DNA of 64,000 bases from Colias croceus (lineage: Eukaryota > Arthropoda > Insecta > Lepidoptera > Pieridae), in assembly GCF_905220415.1 (NCBI RefSeq), contig NC_059539.1:8494001-8558000 (forward strand), in the 5' to 3' direction. Position numbers and translations under genes: made by a program. Positions 13,096 through 27,163 of the stretch are shown here, in pieces (the stretch's first letter is position 1; each line of letters starts with the position of its first letter). The notes beneath the pieces are model-generated. The model saw nothing but the letters and a program-made list of their open reading frames with translations. It did no database searches and had not been told where the DNA came from.

Positions 13096-13414
13096 TTACA
13101 GAGGATGTCTCGGAGAGGGGGTGTGTTCGGGTCGGGAGGACTGCGCGGAGGGGTGTGCGGGGGGAGGGTACGGGCAGTAGCGCAGCGGGGCCGGGGGCTT
13201 CTGCAGCCACAGGTCTGGCGGGAGGCTCAGGGGCTGCGGCCAGGCTGTGGGCCAAGCTCTGCCACCGAGGGCCAACAGTTGCAAGGCTGGCGGGGTGCGC
13301 GCCCAGGCCGCTCGCTTCTCAGCTTCCTCCTCACTGGCCCCACCGCCTCCAGCGTACAGGCGTAGCGGTGACCGAAGTAATTGCTGCTCCATTAGCATCA
13401 GCTCCATTGGATCT
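13096..13414 (-). CDS. mid/H15: T-box factor midline/H15, terminal coding exon
   Basis: This last coding exon supplies the C-terminal 105 residues and the TAA stop (13096-13098). The acceptor is ...ttattccag ending at 13415. The first base A completes the split Arg codon left by exon 19081-19316, giving ...DFDR-DPMELMLMEQQ, the usual continuation just after the T-box in Tbx20-type proteins. The exon is GC-rich and encodes a Leu/Met-rich helix, a Gly/Ala patch (YAGGGGAS), an acidic bit (EEEAEK) and then Pro/Ala/Leu-rich low-complexity sequence, probably a disordered regulatory tail. High GC leaves open frames on both strands, but only this frame joins the T-box. A further alternative 3' splice cannot be excluded. 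Confidence 0.85.
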
Positions 13415-16400
13415 CTGGAATAAGAGAAGTTTACGTTAATAATTTTGGTAACAGGTATATAAAAAATTATGCTAGTATAAGGACATTAAGCTGATAAATT
13501 CATTATTCATCTTTTAGAAATGCAATAACATCATTATACCAAATATCAACACAATATTCTAGACGGCACAAGGGAAGGGGAAGAATTTTAAATAGGAAAC
13601 TATTTGCGCATTTAGAGTGCGCTTATTACGAGATAGATTCCTCGAAGGCAATGTTTTCGCCTGTTCGTTAGCTTTCAGCAGCGCGTGGTCTATAAAATTG
13701 GATTCGCAGAACGTCGGCCACCGACGGGCCACGTGTTTTCGCATCTCATAAAACGATGGCTCGTCGTAAACTACGTAAATATTTAATAAGACTTGTATTT
13801 ATAAGTGGAACTTAATAACGCTTGTTTTAGAATAACAAACAATTTAGTTATTCATCTATAGGACATTATTCGATGATATTTTAGTTATACAAAATAAGTA
13901 GAAGTCATATGTACTTAATTGTAACTTTTGAAGTAGGGAATGTATTGTTTAAACAAATTGTTTATCTTCTGGTTAAAATAATTACTGGCTAGCTGTGCCT
14001 ATGCTTTCCTATGAGCGTGAGAAAACTCGTAGCACATCTTCCGAAGAGCCAAGACGTGATTGTTTCGTCGAAGCATGTTTACGAGTGTTACAGTTAACGA
14101 GGCGAAAGTTCCTCCCGCTCCTTTATTACAGAATACTGCATGATCCCTTTATCGGTTCTCGGATGCAGGACCGCCGTCGCGTTTCGCACTAACCAGCTAT
14201 TTTGAACACTCTACGAACTATAATAAAATAACGGCTAGTAATTTAAGGCGTAAAGGAATTGTTATTAAGCGTTTGGAGTTATGATGAGCGGTAAATAAGC
14301 GTGACGTTATGGGTCTCGGAGAGTCGAAATTGGCATATGAGATGCGTGTCGAATTTAATCTATCACCGACGCGGCCGCGGGCGCCGCTTCGTGTTTCGTC
14401 TCTCGTATCAGGTAGGCCACGTGTGCGGTGTGAACCCAAATGTACAATTTAGATCTACTAATGTCTGTGCCATAGATAATAGAGGACTAATGTTACAGAT
14501 GCTGTGTAATATGTAGGTATCTATCGTGGCACGAATCCACACGCTATTTTACACACGCTATCAGAGACAACGTTCTGTGATTATAGGTTATTATAAAATT
14601 GAGGTGTTAAGGTGCCACTATTTCAAATTTATTTTTTGTTAATGAAATGTTATTAATAGAAGCCAGTGGACAGGTTCTTTGATGTGGAAGAAAATATGCT
14701 TTAAATTATAAACATCTTTTTTTGTTGTATTTTCCTCTAAAACTTGAGAATGAGAATCTAATAAAGGTAAATAGGTACCTACCTAGAGAAAACAATTTTA
14801 TACCTACCTGCAGACAATACATAAACTCTAGCGCTTATGAAATTAATTCAATGCAGAATCTCTGTCTGTCTGTCTGTCTGTTACGCTTTCCTGCTTAAAC
14901 CTCTCAACCGATTTTGATGAAATTTGGCACAGACAATCTTTAGACCCTGAAAAAGAACATAGGATACCTTTTATTGCAAATATGTACCACGGGCGAAGCC
15001 GGGGCGGACCGCTAGTATAAAATAAGTGAAGTCTGTTGTTTTAATTTTATACTCCAATTTATTATTTTACCTTTAGTTTAATATAAAATCTTGTAACTTG
15101 CAACATTGTGGTTAAAATGTAAAAAGTAGGGATTGTATCCTATAGTTAAACTATAGCCGTAAATGTAGTGTGAGCTTGTGTATGTTTCGGGTGCTATGGG
15201 GGCGTTAATGGTGTATTTATTATGATTTCAGTATCAGTCGTAATTGCCGACACTTGCCGACAAATTACAGGGCGGCCGCTCTTAGAAGCCGGCCGAGTCG
15301 AATGGAGTTATCGATATATCGATGCGAGTTTTACGATTTGCAATAATTGATAATGTTTTGACATTTAGCTAAATTGCTTTCTTTGATGTTGGGTATAAAT
15401 CATTTTTAGGTTTGATAGCGTGAAATAAATTTATATTTGTGTATAATTTGAAAATGGTTAACAATTTTGTCCCTATGTTAGATTACCTACCGATAAATTT
15501 GGTTATGCAAATACACGTTACGTATAAAATGAATCGACATAATTGTTAAAAGAATAAATGGCCGCTCATTTATCATGTAGTCATACCTACCTACGAGTCG
15601 CACAATTAATTCCGTATCACTGCAATAACTCTTGACGAGGTGAAACCTTAACGCTTGCGGTTAACAACTTGTCGTTATTAATATCTAGTAAGTGAATCAC
15701 AAGTAATTAATGTTGAGACCTGGCTCTTAGCATGCTTATGATAACCATGCTACGATTAATGTGCAAATGTATGTATGGTAGCAGAAATATTGATACTTTA
15801 CTTTGTACTATGTTTAAAACAAAGCTCCGATTAATAATTTTAAACGGATAAAAACTGATGAAAATGTAAAACAATGAAGATAGATTACATTACAAATAGA
15901 ACATAAATACAACAGAAGCTGTTTAAAACTAGGACATCGTTAAAGTTAAAGGAAAAAGGTATAATGATGCTTGAATAAGTGCAAGGCGCTTATCTACACC
16001 CATAAAAATACCCACTCTTATATAATAAATAAATACCTCCACGAAAGACTTATTAGGTATAAAAGGAAGACTTAAAAGTAACAACAGCTTAACGCAGCTT
16101 CTAAATTGTTTATTTTTCCCCATTAAAAAACAACGAATACCTAACTACTTTTTAAGTCCAACGTACCGTCAACATTTATCTGAAGGTACACGCGGTAGCA
16201 TTTTCGTCTTAAAAAACAACACTAAAAGCATCCATAAAGGTCAAAACTGTCAGATTGAGTAAAATGACAGAACGAGAGTGGCAATTTACTACCTGATTAT
16301 TATCAGCGAGCTGAACTGAATTATAAGTGTGAGCCGAACAGTAGCCAGCCAGCATCGATCTTACGATACGACCATTAATTATTCCACTTTCTAATAGACT

Positions 16401-19080
16401 TCTGGTGAAGTGTTACTAGGTGTGAATGAACTGTAGCTTTTTAGATGAATGTTAAGACGGTCAATGATAATTAAGACAGTGTAACGTCGAATTTTAATGA
16501 ACTGCGCGTGTAAAGTGTTGCTTACAGAATAATTTTCCATTTTTGGCAGTTTTCAACTAATGAGCTTAAGGACTTTAAAAATTGGAAATATTCTGATAAT
16601 AATTTGATAATAATTAATACCTGGAAAAATCTGCAAAAATACATACAATCTATCTTTTGATATTAAATCAGGGGTTTTGGTAAGCGGTGAGAAAATACCT
16701 GACAGTAAAAGGAAAAAAGAAGATAACTGTTACTGTTGAGTAACTAATTTCAAAAGCAACTACTCAATTTTTTACCACGTATCAACACGAATAATTTGAG
16801 TTACTCATGGTCGAATCGGTAGCGAGATGAAGGAAGCCCCGTAATTGTGTCGATAACATCTCGAATTAGCCGTCAATCAGTCGAGTGGTGAACTATCAAC
16901 GCCGGCGATGCTGTATCAATTAATCCGAATCGGTAGCCGAGTACTGACGTGCACCGAGATTAGATTATTAAAAGGTTCACTAATTCTGCCCATCGCTACA
17001 TCTAGCGGGCGTGACTCAGCCACTAGAGATTCGTTGCATCATTTCCTAATTCATGCGCTTGAAATTTAAAGTGGTTTAAAACTAATACATCACGTTTAAT
17101 ATCAATAAATCTACATCGCTTTGGTTTCTAGAATGTTAAGATGACTTTATTAGCTTGGATATTAATGTGAAGACGGGGTATGAGAGTCCAAGTTTTACAT
17201 GTAGCAGGTTTCGTGTTTACAGGCACGATGTTTGGAACCGGTCGCGAGGGCCGACGATGGGCAGTTAATAGAAATGCGGTTTAATTTGTCGTTTAGGGCA
17301 TAATGAGGAGTGAGCCCTGTGATTACGCGCCGCGCCGCCGCCGGCCGATCCCGCTGTTGACGTCGACTGTTTCCACATGCCTTGTACGAGTACTACAAAT
17401 TCTCGAATATGTGAACAGCGAACTAATTATAGCTTTTTTTCATGTTTTTATAGTTTTTTTTTTGCTCTTTATTTAAAGCTATAGCTACAACATCTTGTTT
17501 ACAACATTAACCATTTACAAAATTTACCTATACAACTCATATATAAAAATCTTCACCTGTATTCTAAATTTAATTTGGTCTATTTAATCAAACATTCATC
17601 ATCAATTATAACTAAAACTAAAATCGTATTAAACTTGTCTCTAGGATAATGACTACTATATGGACTTTACTAGGATAATATAAAATCGCGGATCTAAAAT
17701 CAGAATCGTAGTGAGAGTGAGTCGAATGTTCTTAGTAGCGGAACTCATGGGAACGTCGAGGTGTGCCTCCGGCTAATTCTCGCCTCGCACCGGACGGCAC
17801 AGCTTAAACGTAATGAGTCGAAATCGCTACATGAAATAATTCCAAGAGTATGGGTACTTCGCATTTATGAATGTAAATATCGTTTAATCATCGCCGCTTT
17901 ATAATATATTTTGTAGATACATTTCTCAACGCGACGTGTTCTTTTTAATGTGATAGGTAAATCTAATTTCGTTTTCAGCATCGAAACAGTTTCAGAACAT
18001 TTTATTGGATGTTTAACCTCGGTTTTACGCTTAAAATGGATTGAAGAAATATTGACCTAGAATACCATTACATTACCTACTTACTACAAATGCATTTATA
18101 AATGCAATAGAATCACAGAAACATACTTTGGGATATTGACATTAATAACCTGTAGGTACCTGTATAAATTATTATTATTTATTTTTAATTTTAATTTAAT
18201 ATACTGCGTGAACATACAATAAAGCACATACCTAATGCGTTTATTATTTTTTTATGTTATACCTAAATGGAATTAATATTCAATTAAAATGATTAAAGCA
18301 TAATAATAATTTTCCATCGAGTCAACTTGAAAATATTAGATAAGTGCTATCATCAAATTTATCATTTTTATCATCTGAAAGTGTACAATAAATTAAAAAA
18401 CGATTTTTATAAAACAATCTTGATACTTGCGTCAGTTGCTTATCAAAAAACGTATGAAAATGCCATTTAGGCATTACCTCGCACCACACGGAATGCGATA
18501 AATTAAAAATATTTTACACCTGTAATTTCGTTTTAGGTTTCGATTAAGGTGATACGCTAACACTGGCCCTAAATCGGTGGTTCGATCAGCATTCAGTTTC
18601 GTATCGTCGCAATCAGCGAAGCACTTTTAATCTTTTATTCATGTTGGTGCCGCACGCCGCACAAATTGCAGGGCGGCCAACCTAATGCCTTTCAACTGCT
18701 CCTAATAACCTGCCAATTTATCAAACTCGCCTCGAGCGCATCGATCCTCAACAGTTTTGATGTTACCTTGACTGACATTGTATAAAAGGTGCAAATTACT
18801 GAGCACATGGGCTTTTACGCGATGATTAATTGTGTAAAAATTTAAGCGAATGATGTTATAAATCTTTTAATTTTTGCTACCCGAATGTTGTACATACCAG
18901 TAGGTATATACGTAAATGTCTGGTTTCTGATTTGACTAACTTCTAATTTACCTACTCGTCCAATAACATCAACATAGGTAGGTACATTAAAACATTAGCT
19001 TTTAAAACAGAAGTCAAATATATCAGGAATAAAATTATTTTTAAATATATACTTCAGGAACAGTAAGTTCAGGAACTTAC
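13415..19080 (-). other. T-box gene intron, about 5.7 kb
   Basis: This intron separates the third T-box exon from the C-terminal exon, with donor GTAAGT at 19080 and acceptor CAG at 13415. It holds an interspersed repeat (14859-15016) and several GC-richer islands: about 14000-14420, 15240-15310, 16800-17400 and 18540-18740. Two of these share an almost identical 18-mer (see findings). No other gene is seen. Confidence 0.7.
14859..15016 (-). repeat. Interspersed repeat, minus-strand copy
   Basis: Read on the minus strand this starts TACTAGCGGTCCGCCCCGGC. It passes through the box 'CAAATTTCATCAAAATCGGT' and ends in (CAGA)n. It is the most complete and orderly copy of this family in the window and defines its layout. 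Its head is nearly identical to the doubled head at 7574-7649. Confidence 0.75.
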
Positions 19081-19316
19081 CGATCGAAATCCGTTAGTCT
19101 GGAAGAATCTCGAAATCCTTTCGCGAAGGGATTGGAGTCAATTTTCAGCTTCGTAATCAATTGATTCTGATACGCAGTGACAGCCGTGAATACTGTTTCA
19201 GGGAAGATGAAGGTTCTATGCTGTTCTCTGGAGAGGTCTGTGATGGGCCCGCCACCTTCTCGAATCTTCACCAGGTGAATCCGTGGTTGGTACCGGTGCA
19301 TTGAGTTCAGAACGAT
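19081..19316 (-). CDS. mid/H15: T-box factor midline/H15, third T-box exon
   Basis: This exon encodes residues 147-224 of the visible protein plus two bases of the Arg-225 codon. It contains the most diagnostic part of the domain: LNSMHRYQPRIHLV, then FPETVFTAVTAYQNQLITKL, then KIDSNPFAKGFRDSSRLTDF. The last segment, with RDSSRLTD, is the signature of the Tbx20/midline/H15 class rather than other T-box groups. The region contributes the C-terminal DNA-contacting helices and part of the dimer face in known T-box structures. The acceptor is ...ctttcacag ending at 19317; the donor is GTAAGT starting at 19080. Phase is 0 at its start and 2 at its end, matching its neighbours. The upstream Met seen in a longer open frame lies in the intron and is not the start. 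Confidence 0.95.
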
Positions 19317-20547
19317 CTGTGAAAGAAAAATAATTTTATGAAATATAGCTAAAAAAGTGCGGAAAGAAGCTTCAATTTTAAAGTAAATACACAAATCAAT
19401 TTAGCATCGTTTTATTATTTATATACACATTAACTCATTTAATCCAATTTGTCCAATTTATCTTGAACGTCAACTTAAAATGGCTTCTGGAATTACTGCA
19501 AAAAGTAAGGTCATTGAGTTATGTCTTCATTATATAAAATTAATATCATACATTTAGATGTCTTTAGTTAGTGCATCGTTAAATAATAAATAACATTTAT
19601 AAGACAAATAACTCGTAAGCTCGTTAACAACAGTGGCTGACTTATGCAGATCTTGGGAGACAGATGCTCGAAATGGGACAACGGGCGCACCAATATGCAA
19701 ATACAGTCATTAGGTACACCGCAGACACGCATACGATTAGACAATTAGCTATACAATATTGCTACATTGTATTTTATGGTATCATTACGATCCCAACGGA
19801 CATCCAGTTACATCTAAGTGGGTAGCCTCGTTGTAGTTATATGGTTAATTGCCGACGCGCGTGCGAAATAATAATGGCAGGATGATCTTTAACAAATGTA
19901 AAAATATATACATATTCACGAAGGAACAATGTAAGAAAGCCTAAATTTAAGAATCGATTGTTGTATAAAATAGCTCTCACAAACACATAATGAATGTTTT
20001 GTGAATTGTTCAATCTTTGTAATACGGGTGCTCACGCAATTACCCGACTACTTACTTAAGTCATTAGAAATACCAAACAAATGCAGCTTTCCTGCCGTTA
20101 ATTAATTTATTAAAACTGCGTGCGTTATCTACGTATTATAATGACAGTGGCGGCGATTTCTCATCACATTACATTGTCGGTAATTAATTTGTCGGCCTGC
20201 GTTGTAGGCGATGTGACGCGCTGATAGTCCCCGTGTCGGCAAATTGCTCTGACTTGCCGCCGCTGATGAGATAATTAACTTTGTTAATTAATTAATTTGA
20301 ATATGTAATATGCGTTTTAGGACTAATGCGCAAATGTATAGATAGGTACCATACTGCGTTTCTATGATATAAAGATGTACCTATAATATTTAGGTACCTA
20401 GAGCAATATTTAATAGGCAGACGGAAAAATTGTTTTGTTTTGGATGTAAGTATACCTACGTGAGAAACGAAACCTTAAACCAGTAGGTGGGCATGAAAAA
20501 AAATATTTCGTATGCCTTAGTTCAGAAAAAACACGCAAAAAGTTCTA

Positions 20548-21048
20548 TAGTCGAGCCAATTTAATAGGCAACATTTGACGTCTATCAATTTTATCTTCGA
20601 AGAGAGGTAACCTGCTTAAAAACATCGATTAAAGTGTATTAATCGATACGGATTTGAAACATTTGTCAATCGAATTTATTAATTTATGATGATTTTTATT
20701 CACAAGTAATCAATGCATTCGATTCTAGATGTCAGATTTCGATTTTTAGAGTAACGTCTCTAGTATTTAAAAAGAAAAAAGGTTTATTGACACAAAATTG
20801 TAGCGACGTCAGTTCTTCAATTCAGAAATTGATTATTATGTTTAGGATGGTTTATCAGTAAAATGAAATCTTAAAATTACTTGTATCGGTCATTATTATT
20901 ATAAATATGTAATCGTAATTGAAATAAGTTAAGCAAATGTGCAGTTCTAACAAAACGAAATATCATGTTATTCTATGTCGTCGTTACTAGGTTACGTTGT
21001 TGAATTTTGTTGAACTGTCAAATGTTGCCTATTAAAATGGCTCTACTA
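20548..21048. mobile_element. MITE with 34-bp TIRs, TA target
   Basis: The two ends are inverted copies of about 34 bases (TAGTMGAGCCAWTTTAATAG then GCAACATTTGAC) with two mismatches. Both ends are flanked by TA (20546-20547 and 21049-21050), as expected for Tc1/mariner-type insertion. The interior is AT-rich with no ORF of note, so this is a non-autonomous element of about 0.5 kb. Superfamily is inferred from the TA target only. Confidence 0.75.
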
Positions 21049-22997
21049 TAATTACAATATTTTCGAACTTTGAAGATGTTTTGCTTTTCAAAAATTCTCA
21101 GAGAATTGCCGTATTTTCAAACAACCTAGGTAGGTATTTCGACTTTGTTTCAATACCTAAATACAACGTAGCTATTTCTTGCCCAATTTGTTTATTACCA
21201 ATAAAATTTTAACGTTAGACCAAAACACAATAGGTGTAGACGTGAGGTGATATTTTAATTGAGTTTCCAGCTTCGACTTCCACATAACCTTGTGGAATCA
21301 AAGGTTCGTAGGCGTGGCTGGCGTCATTAGCTCGCCTCTAATTTTCACACCTGCGCCTTAATGAATTATGAACCGACCATCCCAATAACATTCTCATAAT
21401 TACTATCTTCAGATTTGATGATAACAATTAATTAGTGACTGTACCTACTCTGTTTCTATTTTGGGCAATCATCGTCTATACAAATTACCGGGGGTATGCT
21501 TGGGTTCTCTAATGTGTGGGATGAAATATTTATACACCATTCTATTTGTGGTAAGAGTGCCTCAGAGTAGATATTTATACCGTGAAATATGGAGATGCTT
21601 GAATCTAAAAAATATGAAATGCCTATTATTTACCTACCTATAAAATACTTAGGTAGGTAGGTATTGGTAAAAAAAAAATAAGGAATGTTTATAATATGAT
21701 TTTGAGCTACACACACTGCGGTATGTAGAGTTGGAACCGTTAAGTTGAATCTTTCAAAACAAAATATATGTTTGAAAAAAAAGAACTAGGTAGGTTAAGA
21801 TTTAAGAAATACACACAAATCTTATTTGTTTATAATTAATCGTAATTAATCCGATGTAACACGACTTATCCATTTAGCTCTGTAATGTAGAGGCGTGAAA
21901 AAAAATCTAATAAAGCTCTTTCTAATAAATTATGATTGCAAACTTTTTATAGCAATATCCACGTGATTTCCAGTTTTTTACCGCCTTATGATCCATATTA
22001 GTTCACCAATCAATCAATAAATCATGCTTCTATCTCGCAAATGACTTATTTGTCTTTCAAAAAACAATAAAAGATTTACTAATTGCAGGTGATAAAAAGA
22101 TGCGATAAATAACAAAATGGAGCCCACATCATTCCCAATATACCTAGATAATTTATAACAATATCGATTTATAGGTTACAAATTACAATGCTGGTTACTC
22201 ATTAACTGGTTTCTGTGATCTAGTTTTTTTATTTGCTGTTAAAATATTTTTTTACATGTTTTGCTCGATTTTGCTGATGCAAACCTTCATTGTTTTGTAC
22301 CTAAGTCAAAAAAAATCTGACAGAATTGCAGAATTTAGTTTTCTGAATAAATAATTTTAAATTAAGGATTTTATTTAGGTAGGTAGGTAATATGACTACA
22401 GAATAAGAAAAATATCTCACTTTCAATTGTGGATAAATGTTATTGGTTTGTGATGTTTTATCTTCTTCTCTGGAACAAACCACGTTTGATATTATTTAAT
22501 CTAAACACCAGGATATTTTTTGAATTTACTGAGTTAATGAACTATGGAATAAATCGTTATATGCCTTTTAAGCTTAAATATCGTGAGATTATTCAAAGTA
22601 TCTAACACAATATAATAAAATTGTTTAGTACAAACAATTTTGCTTCAGCTAAGCCGTGTTACTTATAGCGTACCTACTGAGGCGACGACACGCATCGCTT
22701 TGAAGGGATGTACGGCCTCGCCCCTCGCTTTATCAACCGAACGATATTAATCTTTAATATCAAAGAAGTAAGATATAATATAGCGCGATGGGGAGACCAA
22801 CATATAGATATACTTGCGGTGGGGAGGCGTTGGGAGGTCCGTGGGGAGGGGCGGTATGGCGGCCAGAGGGGGACAGATGGCTCCCGACCGCTGAGCGAGT
22901 CGCACGTCTTTAATGCTTTTTGTTGATATGGACTGTTTAGTTTCTTTAGATCTAAGTAAATGATAAAAGAATGTTTATAAAATGAATGGATTATTAT

Positions 22998-23690
22998 TAG
23001 TGATGTGCCGATTATGACTTTTGCCGACTAGCCGACTAGCCGATTAGTCGGTTGTAATAATACCGACTAGTCGGCTAAGCCGATTACGGTTTCGGGGATT
23101 TCCGTAACGCTTCGTTTACGGCTGATTCGCGCACAATCGCATACACCGCCTGCGAGCGTGTCGGAACATGTTTTGTTTACTTCGCATTTTTCCTTCATTT
23201 TTGCTTGTGTAATGGTCGAGAGCGGTGTTTTAGGGTAAAAAAATATTTTCTTGCTTTAATACATATAACTGAGTTTGTTAATTTATTAAATCTACTTTTT
23301 ATTTAAATAATAAGAAAAACTTATAAATGTTCATTGAAGATAAGAAGATATTATGTTGTTTTTTATGTTAATTAGGATAGGAACTAATTTTGTTCAATAA
23401 ATGTCATAATTATGTTTTTTTTTACAAGCAAGTAATTTTAAAAACTGATTACCAAAGGAAAGATTGCTTTACATTTTATAATGTATAAGACTGATTATAA
23501 AATAAAAATAAAATAATATATAATTAAGGTTTTTATTTCATGTAGTTATTTTTCATTGAGAAATACATACTACGTAAAAAGCCGGATAGTCGGCGCTCTT
23601 TGCCAATTAGTCGCCGACTAATCGACGACTACAATAGTGGCCGGATAGTCGGCTTTACCGACTAGTCGCCGACTAGTCGGGACATCTCTA
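22998..23690. mobile_element. hAT-type MITE with 8-bp TSD
   Basis: The ends TAGTGATGTGCCGA (left) and TAGAGATGTCCCGA (right, reverse complement) form short TIRs. They are flanked by a perfect 8-base duplication ATTATTAT (22990-22997 and 23691-23698). Both subterminal regions are packed with variants of the palindrome CCGACTAGTCGG, several per end; the centre is AT-rich and noncoding. An 8-bp duplication with TIRs of this kind is typical of hAT elements, and palindromic subterminal repeats are the usual transposase-binding clusters. Confidence 0.85.
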
Positions 23691-26461
23691 ATTATTATTA
23701 ATGATTTTATAAACGTACCCAGATGTGTTTAAAATATTCCTTTAAATTCCTTTGATTGATCGTTCAAAGTACCTATATTTTTCGATTTTATATTAATTTA
23801 TGGTTAAAATTTCTGATTACCACATTGAAACAATTAATAAAGCTATTTCAAAATAGGCAATGTTGACATTATAATACTTTTTGAATATTAATAACCTGCT
23901 ACCAACGTTTAATATTCGGACAGCTATTAATAATGATATTAAGCGATAAAATGTATACCTATTAAGTACCTATTATCATAACGGAAAAATTACCTATTCG
24001 AGTTTAGAATCATATTATTAATATTTATATAGACCAAAATATGTTTGTCCACTAATGGCCAAATATTTGTTTATCCATTAGCTCCTTAGATTAGCTCAGT
24101 CTGATCATAAATTACAATACAATTGTCAAGAACATAAAGAAAATAAACTTAATAGGTGAGAATATAATTTTAAAATAAATATTCATTTTTAAAATCTTAA
24201 ATGTATTCGTAAAATACTTATAATGAGATAAGTCGATAAGTAGGTACATAGAGACTTGGTAATATTCTACGATTTCTTTACCCAAAGTTAATATACCTAG
24301 GTATACCTACTGTAAGATTTGCTACTTATAACAATCTACAAAAAGTGAAAAAACCCTTCACTGAAATAAAACCGATACCTACCTACCTATCAAAAAGATT
24401 AACTTGTACAGCGCTGATTGTACAAATATCCCAAGTAGGTATCTAGATTCTAGATCTATCTAAATGGGAACAAAACAATGATGTCACTTGTCAGTCCGGA
24501 CAGGCCGGGGCAGGTAGATTCGATGCCTTTTCGATATCTTACATCACAGACTATTGTATTTATAGCCTATAGAAGATTTGTTTACCTATTAATCTGTAAT
24601 AACTTATCTTAAATACAAACAAAATTCCTGGTCTACTGCAGCAATACAAGTATCCAGTTCACATATTTTAAAACAGCAAATGAGGACAAAACAGTGAGAT
24701 GTCAGTCCAGAGTCGGGCCGCGGCTGGCGGCAGGTTGATATAAGCCTTGTCGATATTCCGATTAGCGCGCGAGGCCCGGGCTTACGTCGGATTGTCGCCT
24801 CCGCGCCGCTCCGACAAATTGCCTCATTTGTACCTACCACCAGATACCTACCGCGCGAACCCGCTCACATCCCTGTTTACATTATGCGATACATTTTACT
24901 CCACATCTACTACAAATAATTACAATGCTAATGTTGCAAGTTTCAGCTGTGTACTGCTCAATTATTGCAACGCATCTAATCATGTATAATAATTAAGTGG
25001 AAAAGTTTGTTTTCGTTAGTGAAATAATTATCGAGGCAAGAATAAAATATATGACTGACTTTCATTTCTCGGTCTTACTTTCTCTAATAAGTAAGTAAAT
25101 AAATGACGAATCGACGTAAAATAATTAATTTACCAACCAATTCCAACACTACCCGTAGGCGAATGGGAACATGTAAAGTAGTCGCCTCTAGCGTATATCT
25201 TTATTATCAACATTGATTAATATAACTTAATCGCCGATAACGAACCGACACCGTAGCTTTATGATTTACTGACCACTAGAACAAATATTGATATTAAACG
25301 AAACGAATATTAATAAACGTAGAGTTCCGTATAAAATGATAAGTAATTCGATTCGAGCTGTCACTTCTACAGTAAAAATAATGGATTTATTTATGCAAAC
25401 ACGGTGTCCATTCAATATTATGAGATGTCAACAGAGCAAAGCGCTGGACGTGGGCGATGAACAGCCGAGCTCTAAATGTGTTCATTTTAATATTTTTATG
25501 GCACTTTTATTCAAAACAGTGAAGTCACTGTGAATGATCCGTAAAATTAAATATATTTACGACGTATAATTTTGAATGGGTAATTATGGCATATTAATTT
25601 ATCAAATTATTATATCTATTAATTTTAAAGCATCCTGTGACCAATAAAACTAAATTAAATCTGAGTCGATTCACATCGAAATACGATCTAGGTATATGAT
25701 GTTTTTAATATCTATTCTAGCGTGTGATTATCTCTTTTGATAGAGAAAAGACCAGCGTTAATTTTTATTTGTTTATAAGTCTTTGTGGTGGGCATAAACA
25801 TATGTCGTTCTCAATGTTGTTTTGTACGCGACTGTCCCTGTAATGTCGGGGTTAAGTCAACAGTCGCCTTATACGATGAGATACGGCGCTTTAAAGTAGC
25901 GGATTTCTTGGCATTTTCATTAGTTATCCGTGCAGCTACAGATCCCTTTTTATAGCGAGAATAATGTCCATAAACACACAAATATTATTCGTTCAAAACA
26001 TTATGACGACACCTCAGATCTTAGTGCTTGCAAATTTCATTTCTCATACGGCATACCGTTTGCAATACCGTCGTGTAGATGTAACATAATTATTTATGTT
26101 GAGGAAATATTCGTTTTATTGCTTCTTAATGTCAAGGTGGCAATCGTCTGTTCATTTGTTGAGTTATCTATGACACTTAATTAATACAAAAATTATAGTT
26201 TTATGTTCATTGTATATTTTATTAATATACATTTATTAACAGCTGTTATGAATAGACTAGTGTTACAATTAAGTCTATCAGCATCCTTTACTTTCTCTAA
26301 AATTGCGCAAGTCTTACTAGAGAGCAACCACGCAGTGCAATATTTAATAAAGATTTATTACTTACTTGTTAGTTGTTAATCATCTTGTAAAATTCCAATA
26401 GGCATTATAATAAATAAATAAATAAATAAATATTGTAGGACATTATTACACAAATCGACCT

Positions 26462-26711
26462 AGTTATGTCGGGGCAACCCGCAGTACATGCATGTGATAT
26501 CGTATTTGTTAACGCAGCATAACTACGGCCACCCTGCATCGCCTTAATGCATTTTGTATTTCTTAGAACATAGATTGCAGCGTTGCATTTTTGTTTAACG
26601 ATAAGTTTATAGTTTAAGTTTTCATTCTGGATGTAGAGAGCACATATTAAAGACGTTTAAATTAAATCTTGTCTTTTTAAAAAACGTCCTTCGGTCCGTC
26701 GAAATTTGAGT
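26462..26711 (+). repeat. 5' LTR of the errantivirus copy
   Basis: This 250-bp LTR starts AGTTATGTCGGGGC and ends TTTGAGT. It matches the 3' LTR base for base by eye. The AGTTA start and 4-bp target duplication fit the Gypsy/errantivirus group. It should contain the promoter; I see no strong TATA box, and insect Gypsy-type elements often use TATA-less promoters. Confidence 0.9.
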
Positions 26712-26730
26712 GGCGCAGCCGGTAGGATAC
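26711..26730 (+). other. tRNA primer binding site
   Basis: TGGCGCAGCCGGTAGGATAC directly abuts (or overlaps by one base) the end of the 5' LTR. Its reverse complement ends in CGCCA, as a tRNA 3' end does. This type of site is the one assigned to tRNA-Ser in the 17.6/297 errantivirus group; the tRNA identity here is inferred from that resemblance. Confidence 0.7.
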
Positions 26731-27163
26731 TCGATAATATCCTGCTGCCGAGCTAACACTATAGCCTATAAAAGGATCTGTGATAGTGCGGTGCTTGTAC
26801 GAGTATCCTCGAACCAAATAAATAACTCTCCCGCGACGCGTACGCGTAAAACTCAATCGCTGAAGTGAAACGCGTACTGTGACCTCAAGGACGAGCATCC
26901 AGGATCATAAGTGAAGGACATGGGAGCGAGCAGTCTGTGAGTAAACCTCTTCACTCCTGTTTTTCACATTCCCTGTTTTCACGAAATCCCCGACCCAAAA
27001 TAGTCGGCCTAATCGTTACGATTGTTTGATTTTGTTCATTACAATTATCGTAATAAGTCGTAATTTTTAGTGTTTAATTTTAAGTGTTAGTTATTAGTAA
27101 AAAATAGTGTTATCTTTATTACATTTAGAGTTTTAATCGCTAAAACCAACTAAAAGAACCAAA

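Noticed and set aside
13090..13439. Several overlapping frames on both strands at the last T-box exon
   Set aside because: They are by-products of high GC content; only the minus-strand frame ending at 13096 joins the T-box in phase.
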